Positions 1 through 9,748 are shown, counted from the stretch's first letter. The stretch: DNA of 64,000 nt from Dickeya fangzhongdai (GCF_002812485.1 NZ_CP025003.1:1984001-2048000); one strand, 5' to 3'. Notes: generated by a model from the letters alone, not told the origin. A program made the numbers and translations.

Positions 1-1652
1 AGATGCGATTATCCGCCACCAAGGCGCTGCTGGAGCGGCGCGACGTGGTGGTGGTGGCGTCGGTGTCCGCCATTTACGGTCTGGGTGACCCGGACTTGTA
101 TCTAAAGATGATGCTGCACCTGACTCAGGGCATGCTGATCGACCAGCGCGCCATCCTGCGGCGGCTGGCGGAGTTGCAGTACGCCCGCAACGATCAGGCG
201 TTTTCGCGCGGCACCTTTCGCGTGCGCGGCGAGATCATCGATATTTTTCCGGCGGAATCTGAAGACATCGCCCTGCGGGTGGAACTGTTCGACGAAGAAG
301 TGGAGCGGCTGTCGCTGTTCGACCCGCTCACCGGACATATTGTGCAGACGGTGCCGCGTTACACCATCTACCCCAAAACCCACTACGTCACGCCGCGCGA
401 ACGCATCCTGCAGGCGATGGAAGAGATCAAGGTTGAGCTGGCGGAGCGCCGTCAGGTGCTGCTCGCCGGCAATAAGTTGTTGGAAGAACAGCGGCTGGCG
501 CAGCGCACCACCTTCGATCTGGAGATGATGAATGAGCTGGGCTATTGCTCCGGCATTGAAAACTACTCCCGCTTTCTGTCCGGCCGCGGGCCGGGCGAAC
601 CGCCGCCGACGCTGTTCGATTACCTGCCGGCCGACGGTCTGCTGGTGATCGACGAATCCCACGTCACCATTCCGCAACTGGGCGGCATGTACCGCGGCGA
701 CCGGGCGCGCAAGGAAACGCTGGTAGAGTACGGTTTTCGCCTGCCGTCGGCGCTGGACAACCGGCCGATGAAATTCGAGGAGTTCGAAGCGCTGGCGCCG
801 CAGACCATCTATGTGTCGGCGACGCCGGGCAATTACGAGCTGGAAAAATCCGGCGGCGAGGTGATCGATCAGGTGGTGCGGCCGACCGGTCTGCTGGACC
901 CGGAACTGGAAGTCCGCCCGGTGACCACCCAGGTGGATGACTTGCTGTCGGAAATTCGTAAACGTTCCGTCATCAACGAGCGCGTGCTGGTCACCACCCT
1001 GACCAAGCGGATGGCGGAAGACCTGACCGAGTATCTGGAAGAGCACGGCGAGCGGGTACGTTATCTGCACTCTGATATTGATACCGTGGAGCGGGTGGAG
1101 ATCATCCGCGATTTGCGTCTGGGCGAGTTCGACGTGCTGGTGGGCATCAACCTGTTGCGTGAAGGTCTGGACATGCCGGAAGTGTCGCTGGTGGCGATTC
1201 TGGATGCCGATAAGGAAGGGTTCCTGCGTTCGGAACGATCGCTGATTCAGACCATCGGCCGGGCGGCGCGTAATCTTAACGGCAAGGCGATTTTGTATGC
1301 CGACAAGATTACGCCGTCGATGGAACGTGCCATGAATGAGACTCTGCGCCGTCGCGAGAAACAGCAGGCGTACAACGAACAACATGGCATCGTGCCGCAG
1401 GGGCTTAACAAGAAGATTGGCGACATCCTGCAGATTGGTCAGCCGACTAACGGCCGGGGCAAAGGGCGCGGCAAGAAAGCGGCCGAACCGGCGGCGCATT
1501 ACCAGCAACTGTCGCCAAAAGCGCTGGATCAAAAAATCCGCGAGCTGGAAAGTCAGATGCTGGCCCATGCGCAGAATCTGGAATTCGAGGAAGCCGCCCG
1601 GCTGCGCGACGAGATTCACGCGCTGCGCGAACAGTTTATCGCCGCGTCATGA
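1..1652 (+). CDS. uvrB: UvrABC system protein B, 3' part
   Basis: DNA-damage recognition helicase of nucleotide excision repair; it is loaded by UvrA and recruits UvrC. The gene enters from outside the window; the reading frame is open from base 3 and gives 549 residues, so about 120 N-terminal residues, including the Walker A site, are missing. Visible parts are the YGLGDP segment near the start, the DEAH-like box DESH near residue 218, helicase motif VI around the GRAARN segment, and a C-terminal UVR domain in the last 45 residues that binds UvrC. It is followed by a VOC gene on the same strand. Identification is secure from full-length similarity to known UvrB. Confidence 0.98.
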   Translation, partial: MRLSATKALLERRDVVVVASVSAIYGLGDPDLYLKMMLHLTQGMLIDQRAILRRLAELQYARNDQAFSRGTFRVRGEIIDIFPAESEDIALRVELFDEEVERLSLFDPLTGHIVQTVPRYTIYPKTHYVTPRERILQAMEEIKVELAERRQVLLAGNKLLEEQRLAQRTTFDLEMMNELGYCSGIENYSRFLSGRGPGEPPPTLFDYLPADGLLVIDESHVTIPQLGGMYRGDRARKETLVEYGFRLPSALDNRPMKFEEFEALAPQTIYVSATPGNYELEKSGGEVIDQVVRPTGLLDPELEVRPVTTQVDDLLSEIRKRSVINERVLVTTLTKRMAEDLTEYLEEHGERVRYLHSDIDTVERVEIIRDLRLGEFDVLVGINLLREGLDMPEVSLVAILDADKEGFLRSERSLIQTIGRAARNLNGKAILYADKITPSMERAMNETLRRREKQQAYNEQHGIVPQGLNKKIGDILQIGQPTNGRGKGRGKKAAEPAAHYQQLSPKALDQKIRELESQMLAHAQNLEFEEAARLRDEIHALREQFIAAS

Positions 1653-1721
1653 TGATACCGGCGTGAGCGCTGTGCTGGCGTTGTCGCCCGGCCGGCGGCA
1701 TGGCGAGGCAGCGCCTATATA

Positions 1722-1748
1722 CAGATGCAGAACCTACACAGATGCAGA
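1722..1748. repeat. Two-copy 17-bp-period direct repeat upstream of the VOC gene
   Basis: The 10-mer CAGATGCAGA occurs at 1722 and again at 1739, with related flanks. It lies between uvrB and the start of the next gene and ends about 25 bases before that start. It is one of several short tandem duplications of 15-17 bp period found just upstream of genes in this window. Confidence 0.6.
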
Positions 1749-1773
1749 GCATATACAAAAGAGAGGCTGAGTG

Positions 1774-2205
1774 ATGAATAATCCGATTCCTGGCGTAGAC
1801 GTGCTGTTCGTGGCTGGCTTTGGGCCGGTAACGGTATCCGCTCCGGCTAGTCAGACGTTCTATCAGACGATGTTGAACCTGCCGCTAAAGCCGATGGAAG
1901 GCAATGACATCTACCTCTCCTGCGACGAGTTGGGCGGCGTGAAGCATTTCGCGCTATGGCCGCTGGCGCAGGCCAGTCAGTCTTGTTTCGGCAGTGATGA
2001 CTGGCCGTCGGCGTATCCAAGGCCGCAGGGCTGGATGGAACTGGAAGTGGCGGATATCGCCGCCGCTACCGAAGCGGTCAAACAGCAGGGATATCCGCTG
2101 TTAGTGGAGAACCGGCTGGAGCCTTGGGGGCAGACGGTAACCCGCTTCCTCAGCCCGGAGGGTCTGCTGCTGGGCATGACCCATACGCCGTGGCTCAGAG
2201 AGTGA
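1774..2205 (+). CDS. VOC (glyoxalase/bleomycin-resistance fold) family protein
   Basis: A 143-residue protein of the vicinal oxygen chelate superfamily. One VOC module is visible: an opening beta strand (DVLFVAGFGPVTV), a middle WMELEVAD strand characteristic of the family, and the closing RFLSPEGLLLGMTHTP strand, where an E or Q often ligates metal. The substrate cannot be predicted. An ATG start at 1774 is preferred over the GTG immediately before it because GAGAGG at 1761-1766 lies 7 bases upstream of the ATG. It sits between uvrB and the convergent ybhK, so it may be co-transcribed with uvrB. Confidence 0.8.
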   Translation: MNNPIPGVDVLFVAGFGPVTVSAPASQTFYQTMLNLPLKPMEGNDIYLSCDELGGVKHFALWPLAQASQSCFGSDDWPSAYPRPQGWMELEVADIAAATEAVKQQGYPLLVENRLEPWGQTVTRFLSPEGLLLGMTHTPWLRE

Positions 2206-2208
2206 ACC

Positions 2209-3129
2209 TCAGGCAGGGCATAGTCCCAGCGACTGTGCCGCCTGCTCCAGCGCCGCGCGCAACAGTACGCGGTCATGATGGTGCGGCACGTCCTGCGCTG
2301 CCAGCGGCTGCTGGATAATCAGGCGATCGTCCACCCCGCGGGTGTCCGTTCGGGGCGCGACGACCACGGCGTCAATGATGCGCCGGTCAATTTTGCTCTC
2401 GATAAGCTGCAGCTTCTGCGCCAGCGTCAGGCGGGTGGCGATTCGACTTTGTTCGTCCCCCAGATTACCGATGTACACCACCGGGGCGCGGGCGTCATGC
2501 AGCGCTTGCGCCAGATCGGTAAGCAGTAACGGCGGCATCAGGCTGGTGAGAAAGCTGCCGGGGCCGATCAGGATCAGGTCCGCCTCGGTAATCGCCGTCA
2601 GCGCTTCCCGTGTGGCGGGGGCGGCCGGGTAGAGCATCAGATCCTGCGGCAGGGTGGCGAGCTGGTCTACCGCCACTTCGCCGTACACCGGATTGCCCTG
2701 GGCATCAATCGCCAGCAGGTCTACCGGTTGTTCCGACATCGGAATCAGCAGCGCGTCCACCTTGAGCAGATTGCGGATCAGGTTGATGGCTTCCAGCGGA
2801 CGCACGCTGAGGTGATCCATCGCCTTAAGCATCAGATTGCCAAGATTGTGGCCGGACAGTTCGCCGTTGCCGCTGAAACGGTACTCGAACATTGCCGACG
2901 CCACGCTGGGGGCGGTGATCAACTGGTTCAGGCAGTTCCGGGTGTCGCCCCAGGCGATGCCGCCTTCCGAACGGCGAATTCGCCCGGTGGAGCCGCCATT
3001 GTCGGTTGTGGTGACGATGCCGGTCAGCCGTGACCCCAGAAAGGAGAGCGACGACATGACGCGCCCCAGTCCGTGACCGCCGCCCAGCGCCACCACACGA
3101 TCCAGCTCCGCCAATGTGCGATTCCCCAT
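2209..3129 (-). CDS. ybhK: YvcK/YbhK family UDP-GlcNAc-binding (gluconeogenesis factor) protein
   Basis: A 306-residue protein of the CofD/YvcK family, matching E. coli YbhK (about 302 residues), which lies in the same place between uvrB and moaA. The nucleotide-sugar binding loop is visible near the N-terminus ([12 protein letters not shown]), followed by [13 protein letters not shown], the typical YvcK signature. B. subtilis YvcK binds UDP-GlcNAc and is needed for growth on gluconeogenic carbon; the role here is inferred. A start at 3129 is chosen because the frame upstream (to 3225) encodes an unrelated Cys/Arg-rich stretch and homologues begin at [12 protein letters not shown]. Its stop lies 3 bases from the end of the convergent VOC gene. 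Confidence 0.93.
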   Translation of the reverse strand: MGNRTLAELDRVVALGGGHGLGRVMSSLSFLGSRLTGIVTTTDNGGSTGRIRRSEGGIAWGDTRNCLNQLITAPSVASAMFEYRFSGNGELSGHNLGNLMLKAMDHLSVRPLEAINLIRNLLKVDALLIPMSEQPVDLLAIDAQGNPVYGEVAVDQLATLPQDLMLYPAAPATREALTAITEADLILIGPGSFLTSLMPPLLLTDLAQALHDARAPVVYIGNLGDEQSRIATRLTLAQKLQLIESKIDRRIIDAVVVAPRTDTRGVDDRLIIQQPLAAQDVPHHHDRVLLRAALEQAAQSLGLCPA

Positions 3130-3761
3130 AAATACCCTTATCTTTCGGTTATCTGCCGTAAAAAGTAGCGGATATATACCACATCTTGGCCTGAAGCAGC
3201 ATAAGCGCCGACAGAAATTTTCCACGCGTCTTCCCGGATGGTTAACGGTTGTACAGCCGGCGGCAAAAAAGCGCTGGGCGGCGGTGCAGGAAATGCCAGC
3301 CGGTTAACCAGAAAAAGGTTCGTCGACGGATAGATTTTTCAGCGGAAATCAGTGGTTAGCCGATAATCGTTAATAACAGGAAACCGGATTTTTTAAAATA
3401 TGATGGCTTGATAAATAGTGTAATAAAGCATGCTGTTATATTTTTCATATTTATTGTTATGTTTATGTTTTTTAAGTTTGTTTGTATTTTTTATTTGCGA
3501 ATTTTTTCACCGGTAAATAAAAGTCACGCACAGCGAAATCATGCTGTTATAGCGTAAACTGTTATGGAGTAAATAATACAGACTGTTTATGTCCATTTAT
3601 TCCCGCCCATTCTAAGATCCTTGCCAGTGGTATTCCGCCATCAGCGTGAGTACGGCTGGCGCTGTTTCGTTCGGCGCGCGTCGGCGATAGCTCCTATTCC
3701 GGCCCGCGCCCAGCCGACAAGTAAATCGATAGCAGGACTGTTTGCAGTCCAGAGGTAAGAC
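3130..3761. other. 632-bp AT-rich intergenic region between ybhK and cioA
   Basis: The region separates two divergent genes and must hold both promoters. The stretch from about 3390 to 3560 is strongly AT-rich (runs such as TTTTTTATTTG). I find no open frame with a ribosome binding site and no convincing operator. Confidence 0.6.
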
Positions 3762-5177
3762 ATGTTCGGACTCGATGCATTTCATCTGGCAAGGATCCAG
3801 TTTGCCTTCACGGTATCCTTCCATATCATTTTTCCCGCCATCACCATCGGGCTGGCCAGTTTTCTGGCGGTGCTGGAAGGGTTATGGCTGAAAACCAATA
3901 ACCGCGACTACCGCGATCTCTACCATTTCTGGTCGAAAATCTTTGCCGTCAATTTTGGCATGGGCGTGGTGTCCGGCCTGGTGATGGCTTATCAGTTTGG
4001 CACCAACTGGAGTGGATTTTCCCAGTTTGCCGGCAGTATCACCGGCCCGTTGCTGACCTACGAGGTGCTGACCGCCTTTTTTCTGGAAGCCGGTTTCCTT
4101 GGCGTCATGCTGTTTGGCTGGCAGCGGGTAGGCCCGGGGCTGCACTTCTTCGCCACCTGCATGGTGGCGCTTGGCACCATCATTTCCACGTTCTGGATCC
4201 TCGCGTCCAACAGCTGGATGCAGACCCCGCAGGGGCATGAAATCCATAACGGCGTAGTGGTGCCGGTGGACTGGCTGGCGGTGATCTTCAACCCGTCCTT
4301 TCCGTACCGGCTAATGCACATGGCGACGGCGGCGTTTCTTGCCAGCGCCTTCTTTGTCGGCGCGTCCGCCGCCTGGCATTTGCTGCGTCACAACGACACG
4401 CCGGCGATTCGCAAAATGCTGTCGATGGCGCTCTGGATGGCGTTAATCGTGGCGCCGGTTCAGGCGCTGCTGGGGGATATGCACGGCCTGAATACGCTGA
4501 AATACCAGCCGGCCAAAATTGCCGCGATAGAAGGCCACTGGGATAACCCGCCCGGCGAACCGACGCCGTTGATCCTGGTGGGCTGGCCGGATATGGAACG
4601 CGAAACCACCCGCTATGCGCTGGAAATTCCTTATCTGGGCAGCCTGATCCTGACCCACAGCCTGGACAAGCAGGTGCCGGCATTGAAAAGTTTTCCGAAA
4701 GACGAACGCCCCAATTCGACGGTGGTGTTCTGGTCGTTTCGCATCATGGTCGGGCTGGGCATGCTGATGATCCTGCTGGGCGTTATCGGTTTGTGGCTGC
4801 GCTGGCGTCGCCGGTTGTATCAGTCGCGGCCGTTTTTGTGGTTCACCCTACTGATGGGGCCGTCGGGGCTGATCGCGATTCTGGCGGGGTGGTTTACCAC
4901 CGAGGTGGGGCGCCAGCCGTGGGTGGTTTACGGTCTGCAGCGCACCCGTGACGCGGTATCGGCGCACGGCGACCTGCAAATGAGCATCAGTCTGCTGCTG
5001 TTTATCGCGGTGTATCTGTCGGTATTCGGCGTCGGGTATGTCTATCTGGTGCGGCTGATCAAGAAAGGGCCGCAAGCGGGAGAGGGCGACGCCGCATCTA
5101 CCGGTGGGCCGGGGCAATCGTCTACGCCGGCGCGGCCGCTGTCCGCGGTACCGGAAACGCTGGAAGAGGGGAAATAA
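3762..5177 (+). CDS. cioA: Cyanide-insensitive-type bd quinol oxidase subunit I
   Basis: A 471-residue integral membrane protein; the haem-carrying subunit of a cytochrome bd-type ubiquinol oxidase. His21 in the first helix (VSFHIIFP) corresponds to the high-spin haem ligand, the conserved GRQPW motif is present (VGRQPWVVYGLQRT), and a second conserved His lies in YRLMHM. The periplasmic Q-loop is short, which is typical of the CioA branch rather than E. coli CydA (522 residues). About nine hydrophobic helices are seen. A good ribosome binding site (AGAGGTAAG) precedes the ATG. It heads an operon with cioB one base downstream and a small DUF2474 gene. The C-terminal 35 residues are Gly/Ser/Pro-rich and probably disordered. 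Confidence 0.95.
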   Translation: MFGLDAFHLARIQFAFTVSFHIIFPAITIGLASFLAVLEGLWLKTNNRDYRDLYHFWSKIFAVNFGMGVVSGLVMAYQFGTNWSGFSQFAGSITGPLLTYEVLTAFFLEAGFLGVMLFGWQRVGPGLHFFATCMVALGTIISTFWILASNSWMQTPQGHEIHNGVVVPVDWLAVIFNPSFPYRLMHMATAAFLASAFFVGASAAWHLLRHNDTPAIRKMLSMALWMALIVAPVQALLGDMHGLNTLKYQPAKIAAIEGHWDNPPGEPTPLILVGWPDMERETTRYALEIPYLGSLILTHSLDKQVPALKSFPKDERPNSTVVFWSFRIMVGLGMLMILLGVIGLWLRWRRRLYQSRPFLWFTLLMGPSGLIAILAGWFTTEVGRQPWVVYGLQRTRDAVSAHGDLQMSISLLLFIAVYLSVFGVGYVYLVRLIKKGPQAGEGDAASTGGPGQSSTPARPLSAVPETLEEGK

Positions 5178-5178
5178 C

Positions 5179-6186
5179 GTGGGTATCGAACTTTCTGTCA
5201 TCTGGTTCGCCATCATCATCTTCGCCACGCTGATGTACATCGTGATGGACGGCTTTGATCTGGGCATCGGCATCTTGTTTCCTTTTCATCGCCACGCCGC
5301 CGACCGGGACCTGATGGTCAATACCGTCGCGCCGGTATGGGATGGCAACGAAACCTGGCTGGTGCTGGGCGGCGCCGGATTGTTCGGCGCGTTCCCGCTG
5401 GCTTACGCGGTGATTGTGGATGCGCTGACTATTCCGCTGACGCTGATGCTGGTCGGGCTGATTTTTCGCGGCGTCGCTTTTGAGTTTCGCTTCAAGGCGA
5501 CGCCGTCGCACCGCCCGTTTTGGGATAGCGCTTTTATGTGGGGCTCGCTGGTCGCCACCTTCTTTCAGGGCGTCACCGTCGGTGCGGTGCTCAACGGCTT
5601 TGAGGTGACCGATCGCCATTTTTCCGGCCCGGTATTAGGCTGGCTGACGCCGTTTTCACTGTTTTGCGGCGTTGGACTGGTGGTGGCGTATGCGCTGCTG
5701 GGGTGTACCTGGCTTATCATGAAAACCGGGCAGAGGCTGCATCGCCGCATGTCGGCGCTGGCGCCGTCGCTGGTGGTGGCGTTACTGGCGGTGATCGCGG
5801 TCATTAGCCTGTGGACGCCGCTGGCGCATCCAGCCGTCAAACAGCGCTGGTTTTCGCTGCCTAATCTGTTCTGGTTCCTGCCGGTTCCGTTGCTGGTGGC
5901 GGCCTGTGCGGCGGGAATAGTGCGCGGCGTGCGTCGCCACGCGCATTATTCTCCGTTCCTGCTGACGCTGGCGCTGATTTTCCTCGGTTTCACCGGGCTT
6001 GGCATCAGCCTGTGGCCGATGATCATTCCGCCGTCGCTGACGCTGTGGGATGCCGCCGCGCCGCCGCAGAGCCAGGGGTTCATGCTGGTCGGCGCGCTGC
6101 TGATCATCCCGGTGATCCTGGGTTACACCTTTTGGAGTTATTACGTCTTCCGGGGAAAAATCCGGCCGGATGAGGGGTACCACTGA
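5179..6186 (+). CDS. cioB: Cyanide-insensitive-type bd quinol oxidase subunit II
   Basis: A 335-residue multi-spanning membrane protein of the CydB family, the partner of the upstream CioA. The conserved N-terminal segment (MYIVMDGFDLGIGILFPF) and the MVNTVAPVWDGNETWLV segment are intact. A GTG start at 5179, one base after the cioA stop, is chosen because GAAGAGGGG lies just upstream and the protein then begins directly with the first membrane helix. An in-frame start at 5104 would add a basic stretch inside cioA that homologues lack. The stop overlaps the next ATG (TGATG), indicating translational coupling. Confidence 0.95.
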   Translation: MGIELSVIWFAIIIFATLMYIVMDGFDLGIGILFPFHRHAADRDLMVNTVAPVWDGNETWLVLGGAGLFGAFPLAYAVIVDALTIPLTLMLVGLIFRGVAFEFRFKATPSHRPFWDSAFMWGSLVATFFQGVTVGAVLNGFEVTDRHFSGPVLGWLTPFSLFCGVGLVVAYALLGCTWLIMKTGQRLHRRMSALAPSLVVALLAVIAVISLWTPLAHPAVKQRWFSLPNLFWFLPVPLLVAACAAGIVRGVRRHAHYSPFLLTLALIFLGFTGLGISLWPMIIPPSLTLWDAAAPPQSQGFMLVGALLIIPVILGYTFWSYYVFRGKIRPDEGYH

Positions 6187-6380
6187 TGAAGCTGTTTGCC
6201 GTACGAAACGTTGTCAGGGAAAGTGCAATCGACATGGCGACATCGCCAAAGCCGGTGCGGCCGCTGTGGCGACGGCTGGTATGGATGGCGGTGCTATGGA
6301 GCGCCAGCGTGCTGGCGCTCGGCGTGGTCGCGACGCTGTTTCGCCTGCTGATGACCGCCGCCGGGTTGAAAACGCACTGA
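6186..6380 (+). CDS. DUF2474 small membrane protein of the bd oxidase operon
   Basis: A 64-residue product from the ATG that overlaps the cioB stop, or 48 residues from an internal ATG at 6234. The C-terminal 45 residues hold one hydrophobic helix flanked by WRRLVWMAVLW and RLLM, typical of DUF2474 proteins encoded next to CioAB. By analogy with CydX it is probably an accessory subunit that stabilises the oxidase, which is inference. The first 16 residues do not resemble the family, so the shorter form could be the true product; the overlap start favours coupled translation of the longer one. Confidence 0.75.
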   Translation: MKLFAVRNVVRESAIDMATSPKPVRPLWRRLVWMAVLWSASVLALGVVATLFRLLMTAAGLKTH

Positions 6381-6425
6381 TTTATTTGCCGTAGTATCTG
6401 CCGTATTTTTTATCCGCACCCCATG

Positions 6426-6456
6426 CCTGCCGGTTATCCGGCGGGCAGGTTTCTTT
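6426..6456 (+). terminator. Rho-independent terminator of the cio operon
   Basis: An inverted repeat CCTGCC...GGCAGG with a short inner GG/CC extension is followed by TTTCTTT. It lies 46 bases after the small DUF2474 gene. Confidence 0.65.
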
Positions 6457-6700
6457 AACCGGGCAAACCGGTTCATTTCGCGCGCCTTACCTCCAGAGGG
6501 GTAGGGGATAAGCGTCATCCTATGACTCAGGTCAGGAAAGCTGAGTGGATTTCCGCTATGCTGAGCGCAAAAATAGTGAATGAAATCCGCTATATACAGG
6601 ACTATATACCGCATTTTCAGTGACGGATAACCTGATTTGGCGATAGACTTCATGAAGCAATCACGGTTGTTCGGCGTCGGTGAAGCGACGCCGGGAAATC

Positions 6701-6822
6701 AAACTCCTAGCCCCGGAGCCTAAGTTCGCGCGCAAGCGAGGATACGGTTCCCTGGCCGTGGCCGATGGTCACCAGGGTGCAGGGTAGAAATGCCCGCATC
6801 TCCCGTATTTGGAAAGGTGTTT
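6701..6822 (+). ncRNA. Molybdenum cofactor (Moco) riboswitch, moaA leader
   Basis: The leader of moaA closely matches the E. coli moaA Moco-RNA motif. Recognisable parts are the opening CTCCTAGCCCCGGAGCC, the GATACGG segment, the CCCTGG (6750-6755) / CCAGGG (6772-6777) pairing, the GTAGAAAT loop hairpin, and the CTCCCGTATTTGGAAAGG stretch that carries the ribosome binding site. In E. coli, binding of Moco or a related ligand lowers moaA expression. A separate 7-bp hairpin (GGCGTCG/CGACGCC, 6673-6692) lies just upstream and is not part of the known motif. Confidence 0.88.
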
Positions 6823-7812
6823 ATGGTGAGTCAACTGACCGATGCGTTTGCGCGCAAGTTTTACTATTTGCGCCTGTCGATAACGGACGTCTGTAATTTT
6901 CGCTGTACCTATTGTCTGCCGGACGGCTACCAGTCGAACGGCGCGACGCCCCATCGTTTTCTGTCGCTGGATGAAATCCGCCGCGTCGGCCGCGCGTTTG
7001 CCGATCTGGGCACCGAAAAGGTGCGCCTGACCGGAGGCGAGCCGTCTTTGCGCCGGGATTTTGTCGACATTATTGCCGCTATCCGCGAAAACCCGGCGAT
7101 TCGCACGCTGGCGGTCACCACCAACGGTTACCGGCTGGCGCGGGATGTGGCGAGCTGGCGCGAGGCCGGGCTGACGGCGCTTAACGTCAGCGTCGACAGC
7201 CTGGATGCCCGCCAGTTTCACGCCATTACCGGGCAGGACAAATTTCGTCAGGTGATGGACGGCATCGATGCCGCCTTCGCCAGCGGATTTCGCCGGGTGA
7301 AAGTCAATACCGTACTGATGCGCGATGTCAACGACAGCAGCCTGCACACCTTTCTCGACTGGATCCGCACCCGGCCGATCCAACTGCGTTTTATTGAACT
7401 GATGGAAACCGGCGAAGGGCGGGCGATGTTCCGCCGTCACCATGTATCCGGTCAGGTGATCCGCGAGCGCTTGTTGCAACAAGGTTGGCAACAGCAGGCG
7501 CGGGCGCGCAGCGACGGCCCGGCGCAGGTGTTCTCGCACCCGGATTATCAGGGTGAAGTGGGGTTGATCATGCCGTACGAAAAAGACTTTTGTCAGAGCT
7601 GCAATCGGCTGCGGGTGTCGGCCATCGGCAATCTGCACCTGTGCCTGTTCGGCGAGCAGGGCATTCCGCTGCGCGATTTGCTGACGGATGACGACCAGCA
7701 GGAAGCGCTGAAGCTGCGTATTTCCGGCGGCCTGAGCAGCAAACGGCAATCGCATTTCCTGCACGACGGCAACAGCGGCATTACCCCGAATCTGTCCTTT
7801 ATCGGCGGCTGA
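6823..7812 (+). CDS. moaA: GTP 3',8-cyclase (molybdenum cofactor biosynthesis protein A)
   Basis: A radical-SAM enzyme of 329 residues, the same length as E. coli MoaA; with MoaC it converts GTP to cyclic pyranopterin monophosphate. The SAM cluster motif is C24xxxC28xxC31, the C-terminal second-cluster cysteines are in the FCQSCNRLR region and further on at CLFG, and the protein ends in the conserved double glycine (IGG). The ATG at 6823 is chosen because homologues start there and GGAAAGG lies 6 bases upstream inside the riboswitch; an in-frame ATG at 6790 lies within the riboswitch. First gene of moaABCDE. Confidence 0.97.
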   Translation: MVSQLTDAFARKFYYLRLSITDVCNFRCTYCLPDGYQSNGATPHRFLSLDEIRRVGRAFADLGTEKVRLTGGEPSLRRDFVDIIAAIRENPAIRTLAVTTNGYRLARDVASWREAGLTALNVSVDSLDARQFHAITGQDKFRQVMDGIDAAFASGFRRVKVNTVLMRDVNDSSLHTFLDWIRTRPIQLRFIELMETGEGRAMFRRHHVSGQVIRERLLQQGWQQQARARSDGPAQVFSHPDYQGEVGLIMPYEKDFCQSCNRLRVSAIGNLHLCLFGEQGIPLRDLLTDDDQQEALKLRISGGLSSKRQSHFLHDGNSGITPNLSFIGG

Positions 7813-7843
7813 ATCGGCCGCGCAATAGCGTTAAGGAGTGTTT

Positions 7844-8356
7844 ATGAGCAAGGTCAGCAGCGAATTTATTCCTCTGTGCGTGGCGGTGATGACGGTGTCG
7901 TCGCGCCGCACCGCCGCCGACGATACGTCCGGCGATTATCTGCGTGAAGCGTTGCAGCATGATGGGCATCAACTGGCGGGCAGCGCGATTGTCAGCGAAA
8001 ACCTGTACCAGATCCGCGCGCAGGTTTCCGCCTGGGTAGCCAGCGACGATGTACAGGTTATCCTGATCAACGGCGGTACCGGTTTTACGCCGGGCGACCT
8101 GGTGCCGGAGGCGGTCCGGGTGCTGTTCGACCGGGAAATCGACGGGTTTGGCGAACTGTTCCGCATGGTGTCGTACGAAGAGATCGGCACCGCCACCATT
8201 CAGTCCCGCGCCATTGCCGGTTTGGCTAACCAGACGGCGATTTTCGGCGTGCCGGGGTCGACCAAAGCCTGTCATACCGCCTGGGAGCGCATTATCCGCG
8301 AGCAACTGGATGCGCGCCAGAAACCCTGTAACCTTTATCCCCATTTGAAAAAGTAA
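7844..8356 (+). CDS. moaB: Molybdenum cofactor biosynthesis protein B
   Basis: A 170-residue MoaB/MogA-family protein, identical in length to E. coli MoaB. The molybdopterin-binding fold is recognisable from the INGGTGFTPGD loop and the FGVPGSTKACH segment near the C-terminus. In E. coli the adenylylation step is done by MogA, and MoaB's own role is unclear. The ATG at 7844 has AAGGAG 5 bases upstream. It is the second gene of the operon, 31 bases after moaA. Confidence 0.96.
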   Translation: MSKVSSEFIPLCVAVMTVSSRRTAADDTSGDYLREALQHDGHQLAGSAIVSENLYQIRAQVSAWVASDDVQVILINGGTGFTPGDLVPEAVRVLFDREIDGFGELFRMVSYEEIGTATIQSRAIAGLANQTAIFGVPGSTKACHTAWERIIREQLDARQKPCNLYPHLKK

Positions 8357-8362
8357 GCTGTT

Positions 8363-8845
8363 ATGTCACAACTGACCCACATTAACGCAGCCGGTGAAGC
8401 GGCGATGGTGGATGTTTCCGACAAGGCGGACACGGTGCGCGAGGCGCGCGCCGAAGCCTTTGTGGAAATGGCGCCGCAGACCCTGTCGATGATCATCGAC
8501 GGGCGGCATCACAAGGGCGATGTCTTCGCCACCGCGCGCATCGCCGGTATCCAGGCCGCCAAGCGTACCTGGGAGCTGATCCCGCTGTGCCATCCGCTAT
8601 TGTTGAGCAAAGTGGCGGTGGAGCTGGAAGCCCAGCCGGAGCACAACCGGGTGCGGATTGAATCCCTGTGTCGGCTGACCGGCAAGACCGGTGTGGAAAT
8701 GGAGGCGCTGACCGCCGCCTCGGTGGCGGCGCTGACCATTTACGACATGTGTAAAGCGGTGCAGAAGGACATGGTGATCGGCCCGGTGCGGTTGCTGGCG
8801 AAAAGCGGCGGTAAATCCGGTGATTTCAAGGCGGAGGCATCATGA
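8363..8845 (+). CDS. moaC: Cyclic pyranopterin monophosphate synthase
   Basis: A 160-residue MoaC (161 in E. coli), which rearranges the MoaA product to cyclic pyranopterin monophosphate. The conserved active-site region [12 protein letters not shown] and the [10 protein letters not shown] segment with the following YDMCKA helix are intact; the conserved Lys of KSGGKSG is near the end. The gene begins 6 bases after moaB and its end overlaps moaD by 4 bases. Confidence 0.97.
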   Translation: MSQLTHINAAGEAAMVDVSDKADTVREARAEAFVEMAPQTLSMIIDGRHHKGDVFATARIAGIQAAKRTWELIPLCHPLLLSKVAVELEAQPEHNRVRIESLCRLTGKTGVEMEALTAASVAALTIYDMCKAVQKDMVIGPVRLLAKSGGKSGDFKAEAS

Positions 8846-9087
8846 TTACCGTGTTGTTTTTTGCGCAGGTGCGGGAACTGACCGGCACCGATCGGCTCTC
8901 GCTGTCGGCGGAATATCGGGACGTGGCGTCGTTGCGACAGGCGCTGTGCGCGCGGAGCGACCGCTGGGCGTTGGCGCTGGAAGACGGTAAGTTGCTGGCG
9001 GCGGTGAATCAGTCGCTGGTGGCGATGTCGCACCCGCTGACCGATGGCGACGAAGTGGCGTTTTTCCCGCCGGTAACCGGAGGCTGA
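8842..9087 (+). CDS. moaD: Molybdopterin synthase sulfur carrier subunit
   Basis: An 81-residue ubiquitin-fold protein, the same length as E. coli MoaD. It ends in PPVTGG; the terminal glycine is adenylated by MoeB and then thiocarboxylated to donate sulfur to the dithiolene. The ATG overlaps the moaC stop (ATGA), so the two are translationally coupled. Partner of MoaE encoded next. Confidence 0.97.
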   Translation: MITVLFFAQVRELTGTDRLSLSAEYRDVASLRQALCARSDRWALALEDGKLLAAVNQSLVAMSHPLTDGDEVAFFPPVTGG

Positions 9088-9090
9088 GTG

Positions 9091-9540
9091 ATGGAGACGC
9101 GTATTCAGGTAGGGGAAGCGCCGTTCAGCGTGGGCGACGAGTACGCCTGGCTGGCGGCGAGCGATGCGGACGGCGCGGTGGTGACGTTCACCGGCAAAGT
9201 GCGCAATCATAATCTGGGCGATCACGTCAACGCGCTGACGCTGGAGCATTATCCGGGTATGACGGAAAAGGCGCTGACGGAGATTGTCGACGCGGCGCGG
9301 CAGCGTTGGCCGATTCAGCGCGTGAGCCTGATTCACCGCGTCGGCGCGCTCTATCCCGGCGACGAAATCGTCTTTGTCGGCGTCAGCGGCGCCCACCGCC
9401 ATGCCTCGTTCGAGGCGGCGCAATTCATCATGGATTACCTCAAAACGCGCGCGCCGTTCTGGAAACGGGAAGCGACGTCGGATGGCGACCGCTGGGTGGA
9501 CGCCCGCGATAGCGATCGGCAGGCGGCGGAGCGTTGGTAA
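9091..9540 (+). CDS. moaE: Molybdopterin synthase catalytic subunit
   Basis: A 149-residue MoaE (150 in E. coli). It forms a heterotetramer with MoaD and makes molybdopterin from cyclic pyranopterin monophosphate. The conserved VTFTGKVRNHN, LEHYPGM and HRVGALYPGDE segments are present, and the catalytic Lys lies in the KTRAPFWKRE stretch. The start is the ATG at 9091; a GTG directly before it shares the frame. The gene starts 3 bases after moaD and ends the operon. Confidence 0.96.
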   Translation: METRIQVGEAPFSVGDEYAWLAASDADGAVVTFTGKVRNHNLGDHVNALTLEHYPGMTEKALTEIVDAARQRWPIQRVSLIHRVGALYPGDEIVFVGVSGAHRHASFEAAQFIMDYLKTRAPFWKREATSDGDRWVDARDSDRQAAERW

Positions 9541-9546
9541 TGGCAA

Positions 9547-9569
9547 CGGCGGCGGATTGATTGCCGCCG
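9547..9569 (+). terminator. Possible terminator hairpin after moaE
   Basis: A 7-bp inverted repeat (CGGCGGC/GCCGCCG) with a 9-base loop lies 7 bases after the moaE stop. There is no immediate T-run, only TGATTTT some bases later, so termination may be weak. Confidence 0.35.
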
Positions 9570-9665
9570 CTGTATGATTTTCAGCGTAATAATTTCACCG
9601 TTGAAGAAAAAGCGATAAAAAGCAGTGAATTATAAATTTTGCATTAAAATAGTGTTAAGGAAACA

Positions 9666-9684
9666 ATTAATAAGAATCATTTTT
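9666..9684. promoter_or_regulatory. Candidate Fur box upstream of sfuA
   Basis: The 19-mer here matches the classical Fur consensus (GATAATGATAATCATTATC) at 13 of 19 positions by eye, with an intact AATCATT core. It lies about 100 bases before the ferric-transporter gene, where iron repression would be expected. Not tested; the surrounding sequence is AT-rich, which raises the chance of a random match. Confidence 0.5.
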
Positions 9685-9748
9685 ATTTCTATTTTAGTGC
9701 TACGATAATGAGCCGGCGGTTATGTTCCGCCTGATTCGCTTTTATTGT

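Noticed and set aside
102..1619. Long minus-strand open frame opposite uvrB
   Set aside because: It reads as His/Arg/Gln-rich sequence with no family resemblance and lies opposite a certain gene. Similar long antisense frames opposite rhlE (22152-23675) and bglX (53086-55041) were rejected for the same reason: high-GC coding sequence leaves few stops on the other strand.
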